Of a stretch of 64,000 nt of DNA, positions 54,526-63,215 are shown piece by piece. Source of the DNA: Paludibacteraceae bacterium (GTDB taxonomy: Bacteria; Bacteroidota; Bacteroidia; Bacteroidales; Paludibacteraceae); assembly GCA_017454915.1 (NCBI GenBank), contig JAFTCC010000062.1, positions 30,736 to 94,735 of the forward strand, given 5' to 3'. The position numbers were made by a program, and so were the translations under genes. The notes beneath the pieces are model-generated. The model worked only from the letters and a program-made list of their open reading frames with translations, was not told the origin of the DNA and ran no database searches. Numbering within the stretch: the stretch's first letter is position 1; each line of letters begins with the position of its first letter.

Positions 54526-56450
54526 TTGCGTCGTGCCTGTTGTTTAGCTTGTTCGCGCATGCGTTTCTGCTGTTCGCGTTGCATTCGTTCGAGCCTTTCC
54601 ATAAATCCGCTCTTTTTAGGCTTTTCTTTGCTGTTGGCCTTTTTGTTGAGTTCTTCTAGTATTTTTTTGTCGTCAATCAGGAACCTGAATGCAGTAGTTT
54701 GAATGATGGTTATGAGCAGCGAAACGAAATAGTAGTAGCTCAAACCTGACGCGTAGTTGTTGAAGAATACCATGAAGAATATCGGCATGATGTACATCAT
54801 CCATTTCATTGCGGCAAACTGGTCAGTACCGCCTTGGCTTTGCATGTTGATGTATGTGTACACGATGTTTGTGATTGTCATCAGCAGGCAGAAGAGGCTG
54901 ATGTGGTTTCCGAAATATGGTGTGATAAGCGGAATGTATGTTTCCCATGAGAAGATAGAGTCGTAAGCCGACAAATCGTCAGCCCAGAGGAATGCTTGTC
55001 CACGCAGGTCGATGCATGTGGGGAAGAACGAGAACACCGCGAGCAAAATAGGCATCTGCAGCAGCAGTGGCAGGCATCCGCTCATTGGGCTAATACCCAG
55101 TTTGGAGTATAGTGCCATTGTGGCTTGCTGGCGTTCCTGCATTTTATCAGCAGGGTATTTTTCGTTGATGGCATCGATTTGCGGTTTGATGACGCGCATT
55201 TTAGCCGACGAAAGGTATGACTTATATGTCAGCGGGAAAATGACAAGTTTTATAATCAGCGTCATGAGCAGTATTATGATGCCGTAGTTGCTGATGTATT
55301 TGCTGAAGAAGTTAAACAGCGGTATGATGGCGATTCTGTTGACCCATGCGTACCACTTCATTCCCAGCGGCACGATTTTTTCCATGTGCAGCCTCTCTGC
55401 GCTTGGCAGTTCGCTGTCGTTGTATGCTTTGAGTGTGCTGAAGTGGTTAGGACCGATGTATAGCCTCATGAGTGTAGGTTTGGCTCCCGTGGGGTCGAAA
55501 GCCGTTGTCATTGTGCTGTTGTACTTTTTGAGGTAAGGGGCCTGTGCTGGTGTGCTATGAAGTGTTGCTGACGCGAAATTGTCGTCGGCGATGAACACGG
55601 TGCTGAAGAACTGGTCCTTATAGCCAATCCATTTTATGCTGCCATTGATATTCTCTTGGTCTTCTTTGCTTTCCGAGAGTTCTTCAATGCCCTTGTCAGA
55701 TGCGAATTTATATGCTATTCTTGAATATCTTTCTTCAAATTGTCTGCCCCTCTCCTGTTGTTTGAGTGACTGGCTCCACGTCATCTGTATGCTGTTCATG
55801 TTGGCAGGTAGTATGCTTTCAGTGTCGTGGCCTTGAATGCTCATGCGAACCATGTATTCGTCTTTGGGCAGACTGTATGTGATATCGATGTAGGCGGCAG
55901 TGTCGGTCATAAGCCTCATTACGAGGGTTTGTGTTCCATTGGTGTCAGTTGTTATTGGTTGCGGCGTAAAGTTGAGGTCGGCAGAGTTCAGCACGCGTTG
56001 GCTTTTTGTGGCTATTGTGAACCCGAACTGGTTGTCTTCGTTGCAGAACAGTTTGACTGGCAGGCTGTCTTGCCCCATATAGTGTTTGAGTTCTGCGCAG
56101 GCTATTTGCCCTCCCTTGCTGTTGACGGTAAGCCGCAAGAGGTCATTTTCGAGTGTCGTTGTCGTGTTCTCGGCACTGGCCGCAGCGGCAAATGGTCCGT
56201 AGATGCTTTGTCTTTTGGCAGCAAGCTGTGCGCTGTCGAGCACTGCCGCCTGTTCGTTGAGTTGTTGTTGCTTCAGTTTGTTTTCAGCCGCGAGAGCTTC
56301 TTCAGCCTGTTGCATTTGCTGGGCAAGCATTATAGAGTCGTTGTATGCCCTGCGTGCTGCCAATTCTTGCTCCGACGGACGGTTGAGCCAACTAAATCCT
56401 ATGATTATTAGAGTAATAAGTACTAATCCGATGATGGTGTTCTTGTCCAA
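54522..56450 (-). CDS. yidC: Membrane protein insertase YidC
   Basis: The 642-residue insertase starts at TTG 56450 (no ATG is in frame); DKNTIIGLVLITLIIIGFSW is the usual first helix. A periplasmic beta-sandwich (about 55-360, KGGQIACAELKHYMG, ENINGSIKWIGYKDQFF) is followed by the conserved five-helix core (YGIIILLMTLIIKLVIFPLT, then NEKYPADKMQERQQATMALY, GCLPLLLQMPILLAVFSF) and a basic tail ending in RMREQAKQQARRK. It inserts membrane proteins with or without SecYEG. It overlaps gldB by four bases. Its promoter lies in the 3' end of fabI. Confidence 0.96.
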   Translation of the reverse strand: MDKNTIIGLVLITLIIIGFSWLNRPSEQELAARRAYNDSIMLAQQMQQAEEALAAENKLKQQQLNEQAAVLDSAQLAAKRQSIYGPFAAAASAENTTTTLENDLLRLTVNSKGGQIACAELKHYMGQDSLPVKLFCNEDNQFGFTIATKSQRVLNSADLNFTPQPITTDTNGTQTLVMRLMTDTAAYIDITYSLPKDEYMVRMSIQGHDTESILPANMNSIQMTWSQSLKQQERGRQFEERYSRIAYKFASDKGIEELSESKEDQENINGSIKWIGYKDQFFSTVFIADDNFASATLHSTPAQAPYLKKYNSTMTTAFDPTGAKPTLMRLYIGPNHFSTLKAYNDSELPSAERLHMEKIVPLGMKWYAWVNRIAIIPLFNFFSKYISNYGIIILLMTLIIKLVIFPLTYKSYLSSAKMRVIKPQIDAINEKYPADKMQERQQATMALYSKLGISPMSGCLPLLLQMPILLAVFSFFPTCIDLRGQAFLWADDLSAYDSIFSWETYIPLITPYFGNHISLFCLLMTITNIVYTYINMQSQGGTDQFAAMKWMMYIMPIFFMVFFNNYASGLSYYYFVSLLITIIQTTAFRFLIDDKKILEELNKKANSKEKPKKSGFMERLERMQREQQKRMREQAKQQARRK

Positions 56451-56494
56451 AATACTTTCTTTTTTTATTTGTTAAACTATATGATTTGTTTTTG

Positions 56495-56525
56495 CAAAGT
56501 TACGATTTTTTTTGCGATTCCCAAA
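56495..56525 (-). promoter_or_regulatory. Promoter of yidC inside the 3' end of fabI
   Basis: On the minus strand TTTG (56522-56525), a 19-base spacer and TAACTTTG (56495-56502). The TAA of the -7 box is also the fabI stop codon. Confidence 0.8.
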
Positions 56526-57324
56526 AGTCAATGAATTTGCCTGTCAACGCTGTTTTTGAGTATCCTCCGTCGTTGTGAATGTTTTGCATTGTGATTTTGG
56601 GCATGTAGTCAGAAAACATTGCAACACATAGTGTTGCGAGTTCTTGAGGCGTTGCATTTCCAAGTGGCGCAAGATTGTCAGCCAGTTGGCTGAATTTTTG
56701 GAATCCGTCAAATCCTCTGCTCGCCCTTGTTTCAGTTGGTGATTGCGAAATGGTGTTGACCCTCACTGAGTTGCGTTCGCCATATATCCTTCCCCAGTTT
56801 CTCGCCATGCTTTCCAACATGGCTTTTGCGTCAGCAATATCGTTGTATCCGTCAAGGCTTCGTTCAGAGGCGATGTATGTTAGCGCAACGATAGAGCCTC
56901 CGTTGGCAATCGCGTCGTTCTTGTAGGCCGTCTGCATGAGTTTGTGGAACGACATGGCGGATGTGTCAATTGTTTTTGCGAAATAGTTGTAGCTGGTGTC
57001 GTGGTAAGTTCTGTGCCGGCGCAGGTTTTGCGATTGTGCCACGGCATGTAGCACAAAATCAATCTTGCCTGCGAGCAGTCTTTGTGTTTCTTTAAGCAAA
57101 TACTCAAGTTGTTGTGGCTCTGTAGCGTCGCATTCAATGAACTCGGCGTTGATGCTCTCTGCCAGTTCGCATACTGAGCCTATTTGCACAGCCTCGTGAG
57201 TGTTGGTGAGCACGAGGTCGGCACCTTCTGCCGCACATTGTTTGGCGATGTGCCATGCGAGCGATGACTTATCCATCACTCCAAAGATTAGTCCGCGTTT
57301 GCCGCATAGAAGATTGTGTGTCAT
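56500..57324 (-). CDS. fabI: Enoyl-[acyl-carrier-protein] reductase
   Basis: The 274-residue short-chain-dehydrogenase-type enzyme reduces enoyl-ACP in each round of fatty acid elongation. It has the FabI start RGLIFGVMDKSSLAWHIA, the catalytic pair Tyr150/Tyr160 with Lys167 (LDGYNDIADAK), and TISQSPTETRASRG. The conserved Tyr-x6-Lys spacing is as expected for FabI, a biocide target. Its start overlaps the mfd stop by four bases, so it is translationally coupled to mfd. Confidence 0.95.
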   Translation of the reverse strand: MTHNLLCGKRGLIFGVMDKSSLAWHIAKQCAAEGADLVLTNTHEAVQIGSVCELAESINAEFIECDATEPQQLEYLLKETQRLLAGKIDFVLHAVAQSQNLRRHRTYHDTSYNYFAKTIDTSAMSFHKLMQTAYKNDAIANGGSIVALTYIASERSLDGYNDIADAKAMLESMARNWGRIYGERNSVRVNTISQSPTETRASRGFDGFQKFSQLADNLAPLGNATPQELATLCVAMFSDYMPKITMQNIHNDGGYSKTALTGKFIDFWESQKKS

Positions 57325-60300
57325 ACTTTCGCTTGTTGATTTGCTGTACTGATTTCAGTAATGACATTGAGTGCTGTTGTTAAGTCAGGCACATTGAGAA
57401 TTATCATGGATCGTCTTCCGTCCTTTTCTCGCAGTTCGCACCGTCGCGGGTGCATAGTGGCGTATGTGATAAGCATTCCGAATTGGTCTGACTGGTAATA
57501 TGCTGAATTGCTGTTGCTTATTAGGTGAAGTGTCAAGCGTCGGTTTTTGAGTACGACGTTTTCAATTCCGATGTGCATAGCCGCCCAGCGCACGCGCAGC
57601 GCCACGATGAGTTCGAGTCCCTGCGGTGGTATGGTGCCGAAGCGGTCGATAAGTCTTGACTGGTAGTCGGTGAGTTGCTGCTCGGTTGTCAGGCTGTCAA
57701 GTTCGCGGTAAAGGCTGATGCGTTCAGCGCTGGACTCAATGTACGTTTCAGGAAATCCCACGTCAAGGTCAGTGTCAATCGTGCAGTCGTTGACGTATAG
57801 TTCTCCGTTTTCTTTCTTTTGGTCGGCATATAGGTCGGCAAATTCTTCGTCTTTGAGTTCCAGCACCGCTTCGTTGAGTATTTTTTGATATGTTTCGTAT
57901 CCGAGGTCGGTGATGAATCCGCTTTGCTCTGCGCCGAGCATGTTGCCGGCTCCCCTGATGTCGAGGTCCTGCATTGCGATGTTGAATCCGCTTCCGAGCT
58001 CTGCAAATGTTTCAATTGCCCGCAGTCGCCGTCGCGCGTCATCGGAGAGCAGGTCTTCGTTAGGCGTTACAAGATAGCAATATGCCTTGCGGTTGCTTCG
58101 CCCGACACGTCCTCTCATCTGGTGGAGGTCGCTTAGTCCGAAACGGCTGGCGTTGTTGATGATGATGGTATTCGCATTAGGTATGTCAACTCCGTTTTCT
58201 ATGATAGAAGTGGCGACAAGCACATCATAGTCATAGTTGATGAAGTCCAGCAGTACTTCCTCCATTTGCTCGGTAGGCATCTGTCCGTGTGCGACAGCGA
58301 CTCGTGCTTTTGGGCAAAGCCGTTTAATCTGCTTTTCGACAACATAAATGCTTTGTATCCTGTTGTTGATGACAAACACTTGTCCGTTTCGGCTCATCTC
58401 AAAGTCTATTGCAGCGGCAATGGTGTCCTCATCAGTGTTTGGGATGATTTCGGTCTGAATGGGATAGCGGTTTGGCGGTGGTGTGTTGATGATGCTAAGG
58501 TCTCTGGCGCCGAGCAGCGAAAACTGCAGTGTGCGTGGGATAGGCGTTGCGGTGAGTGTCAGGGTGTCGACGTTGGTTCGCATTTGCCTGAGTTTTTCCT
58601 TTGTGCTTACGCCAAATTTCTGCTCCTCGTCAATGATAAGCAATCCCAAGTCCTTAAATTTGACATTTTTGCCCACAATTTTGTGTGTGCCAATAAGTAT
58701 GTCTATTTTACCTTGTGCGAGTTCGTCCAGTATTTGTTTTGTTTGTTGTGCAGACCGTGCCCTGCTCAGGTACTCTACTTTCACAGGGAAGTCGTGAAGC
58801 CGTTCAGAGAATGAGTTGTAGTGCTGCAGTGCGAGCACAGTGGTAGGCACGAGCACAGCCACTTGTTTGCTGTCAGAGGCAGCCTTAAATGCGGCTCTAA
58901 TCGCCACTTCGGTTTTTCCGAATCCCACATCGCCGCACACGAGGCGGTCCATTGGCATTTGGCTTTCCATGTCGTGTTTGATTGCCAAAGTGGTTTTTTG
59001 CTGGTCCGGCGTGTCTTCATAGATGAAACTTGCCTCCAGTTCGTGTTGCATATAGCTGTCGTGGCTGAATGCAAATCCGTGTTCAGACTTGCGCTGTGCA
59101 TAGAGTTGTATAAGGTCGCGCGCAATGTCTTTGACTTTGCTTTTTGTTCTTTCTTTAAGTCGTTCCCACGCTCCGCTTCCCAATTTGTTTATCTTTGGCG
59201 GCTCTCCGTCTTTGCCCTTATATTTGCTGATGCAGTGTAAGCTGTGTATGCTTACGAAAATAAGGTCTCCGTCGCGATATTGGAGTCTGACCATCTCTTG
59301 CTGTGTGCCGTTGACAGTGGTGTGAACCAGTCCGTCGAAACGTCCGATGCCGTGGTCCACATGTACGACGTAATCGCCGATTTGAAGCTGGTTGAGTTCC
59401 TTGAGCGTCATCAGCGCTTTGCCCTGCCGCACCTTGTCGATTTTTTGTGTCACCTTGTGGTATCGGTCAAAGAGCTGGTGGTCGGTCAGGCAGACGAGCG
59501 AGATGTCGTTGTCGATGAACCCCTCGTGTAGTGTTCCATCAACGGGGATGAATGATGTGTCGCTGTTGTCGTGCCCGTCTTCTTGTTGGCTGTCGAGTAT
59601 GGCGCGTATTCTGTCAGTCTGCTTGCGGCTGTCGCTCAATATGAGTATTTGATAGGCGTCTTGTTTCCAATGCTTTATCGTTTCGGTGATAATTTCGAAA
59701 TTTTTGTGGAACGCAGGTTGTGGCTGTGTGTTGAACGAGAGCGTGCTGTAGTCGGTGAATGCGCTTCTGTTGCAGAACTCAATGGTGCTGAATGTGTTTA
59801 TGCGCTCTGTGAAAGTTTCTCCGGTAATGTACCGTTCGCCCGAATGATTACCCTCATCGCGCACCAATTCGTTGTCATAAAGCTGGTTGATGCGGTTTTT
59901 GCAGTAGGTGAAATCTTCAGCCACAATAAGCGCGTCATCTTTGATGTAGTCCATGAGCGTTAGCGTGAGCGCCTGATTATCTCCCATGTTGGGGACAATT
60001 TCCATGCGTTCACAGCGCGATGTGGAAAGTTGAGTGTCAACGGCAAAAATGCGGATACTGTCAATTGTGTCTCCAAATAAGTCGATGCGGTAAGGCTGAT
60101 CATTGGAGTAGGAATATATGTCGATAATTCCTCCACGGATAGCAAATTGCCCTGGTTCATAAACGAATTCGACCCTTGCGAAGCCCGCCTCGACAAGTTT
60201 CTCCGCCAGTTGTTCGCTGTCAACGTCCTGTCCTGTTTCAAGCGTTATTGTGCTGGCTTTAAGGCTTTTGATATCGGCCACCATCTCCATTATACCTTCG

Positions 60301-60701
60301 GGATACGTGATGGTAACACATGGCCGCGGTATGTTGGCGAGTCTGTTCAGGACTTCGGTTCGGGACAAGTTGTTGGCTCCGTCGAATACTTGTTTTTTTC
60401 CTTTCTGAACAATGCTTGGGGTAAATAGCATCACGTCTTCGGGTTTGCCGACTAATGCCAGCATGTCGCTGTAAACGTATCGTGCATTATCGGCATTATC
60501 AGCAATAAATAGAATGTTGCGTTTTCTGTTGTTGAATAGGTTGGCAATAAGCAGGCTTCGCGCAGAGCCGCTAATTCCCTTGACACACAAATGCGCCCCA
60601 TGTGATTTTTTATCCCATGTGGTAACGGAGCCTACAGCAGGGCTGTTTGCGTAGAGCAGAACCAAGTCGGACACGCCCTTGGCGTTGTAGAGTTTGTCCA
60701 T
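57321..60701 (-). CDS. mfd: Transcription-repair coupling factor Mfd
   Basis: The 1126-residue translocase removes RNA polymerase stalled at DNA lesions and recruits UvrA. The N-terminal UvrB-like region is followed by an RNA-polymerase-binding domain with DYVVHVDHGIGRFDGL (about 485) and a RecG-like helicase core: Walker A region GDVGFGKTEVAIRAAFKA, the DEEQ box (LLIIDEEQKFGV), TLTATPIPRTL and later HQMRGRVGRSNRKAYCYL. A C-terminal TRCF domain completes it. The ATG at 60701 is only seven bases after the -7 box, so the message may be leaderless. fabI follows with a four-base overlap. Confidence 0.97.
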   Translation of the reverse strand: MDKLYNAKGVSDLVLLYANSPAVGSVTTWDKKSHGAHLCVKGISGSARSLLIANLFNNRKRNILFIADNADNARYVYSDMLALVGKPEDVMLFTPSIVQKGKKQVFDGANNLSRTEVLNRLANIPRPCVTITYPEGIMEMVADIKSLKASTITLETGQDVDSEQLAEKLVEAGFARVEFVYEPGQFAIRGGIIDIYSYSNDQPYRIDLFGDTIDSIRIFAVDTQLSTSRCERMEIVPNMGDNQALTLTLMDYIKDDALIVAEDFTYCKNRINQLYDNELVRDEGNHSGERYITGETFTERINTFSTIEFCNRSAFTDYSTLSFNTQPQPAFHKNFEIITETIKHWKQDAYQILILSDSRKQTDRIRAILDSQQEDGHDNSDTSFIPVDGTLHEGFIDNDISLVCLTDHQLFDRYHKVTQKIDKVRQGKALMTLKELNQLQIGDYVVHVDHGIGRFDGLVHTTVNGTQQEMVRLQYRDGDLIFVSIHSLHCISKYKGKDGEPPKINKLGSGAWERLKERTKSKVKDIARDLIQLYAQRKSEHGFAFSHDSYMQHELEASFIYEDTPDQQKTTLAIKHDMESQMPMDRLVCGDVGFGKTEVAIRAAFKAASDSKQVAVLVPTTVLALQHYNSFSERLHDFPVKVEYLSRARSAQQTKQILDELAQGKIDILIGTHKIVGKNVKFKDLGLLIIDEEQKFGVSTKEKLRQMRTNVDTLTLTATPIPRTLQFSLLGARDLSIINTPPPNRYPIQTEIIPNTDEDTIAAAIDFEMSRNGQVFVINNRIQSIYVVEKQIKRLCPKARVAVAHGQMPTEQMEEVLLDFINYDYDVLVATSIIENGVDIPNANTIIINNASRFGLSDLHQMRGRVGRSNRKAYCYLVTPNEDLLSDDARRRLRAIETFAELGSGFNIAMQDLDIRGAGNMLGAEQSGFITDLGYETYQKILNEAVLELKDEEFADLYADQKKENGELYVNDCTIDTDLDVGFPETYIESSAERISLYRELDSLTTEQQLTDYQSRLIDRFGTIPPQGLELIVALRVRWAAMHIGIENVVLKNRRLTLHLISNSNSAYYQSDQFGMLITYATMHPRRCELREKDGRRSMIILNVPDLTTALNVITEISTANQQAKV

Positions 60702-60708
60702 TTCTTTG

Positions 60709-60739
60709 CAAAGTTACGGAAAATAGGCCGTAATGCAAA
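60709..60739 (-). promoter_or_regulatory. Promoter of the mfd-fabI operon
   Basis: On the minus strand TTTG (60736-60739), a 19-base spacer and TAACTTTG (60709-60716). The -7 box ends seven bases from ATG 60701. Confidence 0.82.
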
Positions 60740-60795
60740 ATTTAATGTTGCACGCATGTTAATACATGCCTTTTACGCAAAAAAATGCCACAGTA

Positions 60796-61488
60796 TTAGA
60801 GTGTTGTTTGAAATGACTTGGTGATAGTGCCGAGGCAGTCGACATCGATAAGGTTGTCGTTGATTGTAGTGAGGTCTTCAACTTGTGTGTGTCCGAACAC
60901 CTGCTTGAATGCCGTGTTTTCAAACAAATTGTACAGCGCGAGCACCCATGGCCTAATCCACATTGGTGAGTGTGTCGGTGATTCTCCATAGAAGTCGAGC
61001 GTTTGTGTGACGTTGGCTTTGAAGGTGAATTCAAATTTGTTTTCCGCCCACAACTGGTTTATGTTTTGCGCCACTTGCGATGGTTTTTCGCCCTTGTATT
61101 CTCCGAACTTATTTTCATACCATTCGCGTGTTACTCCTGCGTGGGTAACAAGCATTTCGTCTCCTATGGCGTATGCTACTCCGTCGAACAAGTGTTTAGA
61201 GTCGTCGAAAAATAGCTTTATTAGCTCAGCGTGGAGGCTGTCGTAGCGGCTACTGCGCTCTTTTTCAACAAAGTAGTGCATGTCGTGGTTGCCGTAGAGC
61301 AGCACAGTTGCGGGATGCTCTTTTTTGTATGCGATGATGTCGCGCAAGTTTTCCATCAACAGTTCGTATGGAATATCTTCATACGGGTCGAGGTAGTCGC
61401 CAACAAAAATGTTAACGAAGTCGTCCTGCACAAGTTCTTTCCAGCAAGTTCGCCCATGTATGTCACCGATGATGTTGTATGTCGCCAT
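60796..61488 (-). CDS. Calcineurin-like metallophosphoesterase
   Basis: Start ATG 61488 (MATYNIIGDIHG) is used because the five metallophosphoesterase motifs begin five residues in; the longer open frame upstream is non-homologous and AT-rich. The 230-residue protein has GDIHG, GDYLDPYE, GNHDMHYF, THAG and GHTQ. The order and spacing fit serine/threonine-phosphatase-like or bis(5'-nucleosyl)-tetraphosphatase-like enzymes. The substrate is unknown. A TACATTTG box on the minus strand at 61532-61539 is a possible promoter. Confidence 0.9.
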   Translation of the reverse strand: MATYNIIGDIHGRTCWKELVQDDFVNIFVGDYLDPYEDIPYELLMENLRDIIAYKKEHPATVLLYGNHDMHYFVEKERSSRYDSLHAELIKLFFDDSKHLFDGVAYAIGDEMLVTHAGVTREWYENKFGEYKGEKPSQVAQNINQLWAENKFEFTFKANVTQTLDFYGESPTHSPMWIRPWVLALYNLFENTAFKQVFGHTQVEDLTTINDNLIDVDCLGTITKSFQTTL

Positions 61489-61724
61489 ATTGCTATATAA
61501 TTGCAATTTGATAATGGTTTTATTCAGTGTGCAAATGTATAAAAAATCAATAAGACATTCGCTTTTAGATAAAATACCCCCCTCTCGAGACATTCAGTGT
61601 AGAAAAATTTTTTTCATACGCATGCTATTAAAAACGCCGCTAAAATACAAAATATAAATGAATTACGCAAATGTTTTTGCACCAAAACAAGATTTTTCAA
61701 ATTAGAATTGACAAGAGAAAATGG

Positions 61725-62873
61725 TTATTTTACGTGGCGGAAATTGATTATTCCGTTGTCCGGTGTATTCATTTCATGGCTACCATCATATATAAGTTTT
61801 GACGATACGACAGAATCGCCATAAATCTTGCGGAAATAATCCATGTTCTTGAAGAAATCCGGTTTGAGACCTGTTGCCGATTTGATTTCGTATATCTGCA
61901 CGTTGGGATATGCCAATTCTTCCACTACATCCACCTCTTTTTGTGACTTGTCGCGGTAGAAATACAAATCCACATTGCTCATACCTGTGTTATATCGGTT
62001 TTTCATCATATTCGCTACTACCATATTCTCAAACAATGCTCCACGCATAAACGAGTTATGCACATCTTTCGGCGACTTCAAATCTAACAGATAGCAGACC
62101 AAGCCTGTGTCATAGAAATAAAGTTTCTGAGTTTTAACTATGCGCTTCCCCATATTGCGGGAATAAGGGGGAAGCATAAAAATCGTATATGACGCATACA
62201 AAATACTCAACCAATTATTAACGGTTCTCATGTCTATAGCCATCTCATCAGCAAGCGACTTCACTACTAATTCTTGGCCTATACGTGTTGCGCACAAGCG
62301 GACAAATTCACGGAATTTGCGCAAGTCCTTCACGTTGATTATTTGCTGCACATCTCGTTGGATGTATGTGGTAAAATAGGAGTCATATACTTCAGTCACC
62401 GGTCTATGGTCACCCCAAATGGCAGGGTAGAATCCTTTGTATATCAGAGTATCCGTGTCCGTCTCTTTTTCTGCTCCTAACTCTTCTAAGGAAAGTGGCA
62501 ACAGTCGCACCACAGCAACCCTGCCCGCAAGGGATTGACTTATATTTTGCATCATTAAGAAATTGCTGCTTCCTGAGAGTATGATATGACGAGTATTATC
62601 TTCATCTACAGCGACTTGGGTTTCGGAAAACAGTTTGGGCAAATTGTGTGCCTCGTCTATAATCAGTCCTTTGCGGTTTTCGCGCAAAAAGTCATGCAGA
62701 TTATTACTCACTATTTGCATGTCGTGATCTGTTTCCAAATTATAATAATCATAATCAGGGAATAGAATCTTGCATAATGTTGTTTTGCCCGATTGCCGAG
62801 GTCCGGTAATTGACACCACGGGAAACATTTTGGATACCTCCAGAATGTAATGTTGTAATGCTCTCAGATACAT
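61725..62873 (-). CDS. AAA-type ATPase with DUF4143 domain
   Basis: The 382-residue protein has an N-terminal P-loop (VVSITGPRQSGKTTL, residues about 19-33), a Walker B (KGLIIDEAHNLP), the sensor SGSSNFLMM, and the C-terminal DUF4143 region with a nuclease-like core (FYFYDTGLVCYLL, then EVDVVEELAYPNVQIYEIKS, an acidic-E..K pattern). This family is widespread in Bacteroidetes and archaea, often in several copies per genome; its role is unknown. The gene has a promoter at 62926-62956 and lies inside 13-bp inverted repeats, consistent with lateral gain. Confidence 0.9.
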   Translation of the reverse strand: MYLRALQHYILEVSKMFPVVSITGPRQSGKTTLCKILFPDYDYYNLETDHDMQIVSNNLHDFLRENRKGLIIDEAHNLPKLFSETQVAVDEDNTRHIILSGSSNFLMMQNISQSLAGRVAVVRLLPLSLEELGAEKETDTDTLIYKGFYPAIWGDHRPVTEVYDSYFTTYIQRDVQQIINVKDLRKFREFVRLCATRIGQELVVKSLADEMAIDMRTVNNWLSILYASYTIFMLPPYSRNMGKRIVKTQKLYFYDTGLVCYLLDLKSPKDVHNSFMRGALFENMVVANMMKNRYNTGMSNVDLYFYRDKSQKEVDVVEELAYPNVQIYEIKSATGLKPDFFKNMDYFRKIYGDSVVSSKLIYDGSHEMNTPDNGIINFRHVK

Positions 62874-62904
62874 ATATTTAGACTAATTATGGACAATATT
62901 AGCA

Positions 62905-63080
62905 TTGAATTGCTAAATTTGTCCGCAAAATTACTGCTATTTTTTGAATTAAGCAAGGATTTTGCCAATATAAATACATTCTTCAGTAAATTTATATTCA
63001 AGCTATTAGTCTTAACTGTATGAAATAGGCGAGAATACGGCTGCTTAGGCAAAAATGGCATTTGAATGCTAAATTTGTCC
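62905..63080 (+). repeat. Near-direct repeat upstream of the DUF4143 ATPase gene
   Basis: A 20-base sequence (62905-62924) recurs with one base missing at 63062-63080, about 157 bases apart. Both copies contain CTAAATTTGTCC, which includes a TAAATTTG box on the plus strand, though no plus-strand gene follows. Confidence 0.6.
62926..62956 (-). promoter_or_regulatory. Promoter of the DUF4143 ATPase gene
   Basis: On the minus strand TTG (62954-62956), a 20-base spacer and TAATTTTG (62926-62933); the leader is about 45-50 bases. Confidence 0.65.
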
Positions 63081-63138
63081 TGTTTTCTCTTGTCAGTCTT
63101 TCATAGAACGCTTATTATTTATTGCCACCAAATAATCC

Positions 63139-63168
63139 AAAAAAAGAGGCGAAACTGTCACCTCTTTT
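63139..63168 (-). terminator. Terminator after the HNH gene
   Basis: A 10-bp stem with wobble pairs (63142-63151 with 63159-63168) and a T run on the minus strand follow the stop at 63216. Confidence 0.75.
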
Positions 63169-63215
63169 GAAACTTTATGTATTTAGCAGCCCGATGCCAG
63201 ATTACTTTGTTTTGG

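Larger units (their letters stand above)
61709..63095. mobile_element. Possible cassette bounded by 13-bp inverted repeats around the DUF4143 ATPase gene
   Basis: TGACAAGAGAAAA at 61709-61721 and its exact reverse complement at 63083-63095 bracket the ATPase gene, 1387 bases in all. No transposase is encoded and no target-site duplication could be shown, so this may be a small non-autonomous element or chance. The enclosed gene is more AT-rich than the core genes nearby. Confidence 0.4.

Noticed and set aside
62864..63061. 65-residue minus-strand open frame upstream of the DUF4143 ATPase gene
   Set aside because: It overlaps the ATPase start and its promoter, is AT-rich and low in information, and has no recognisable motif.
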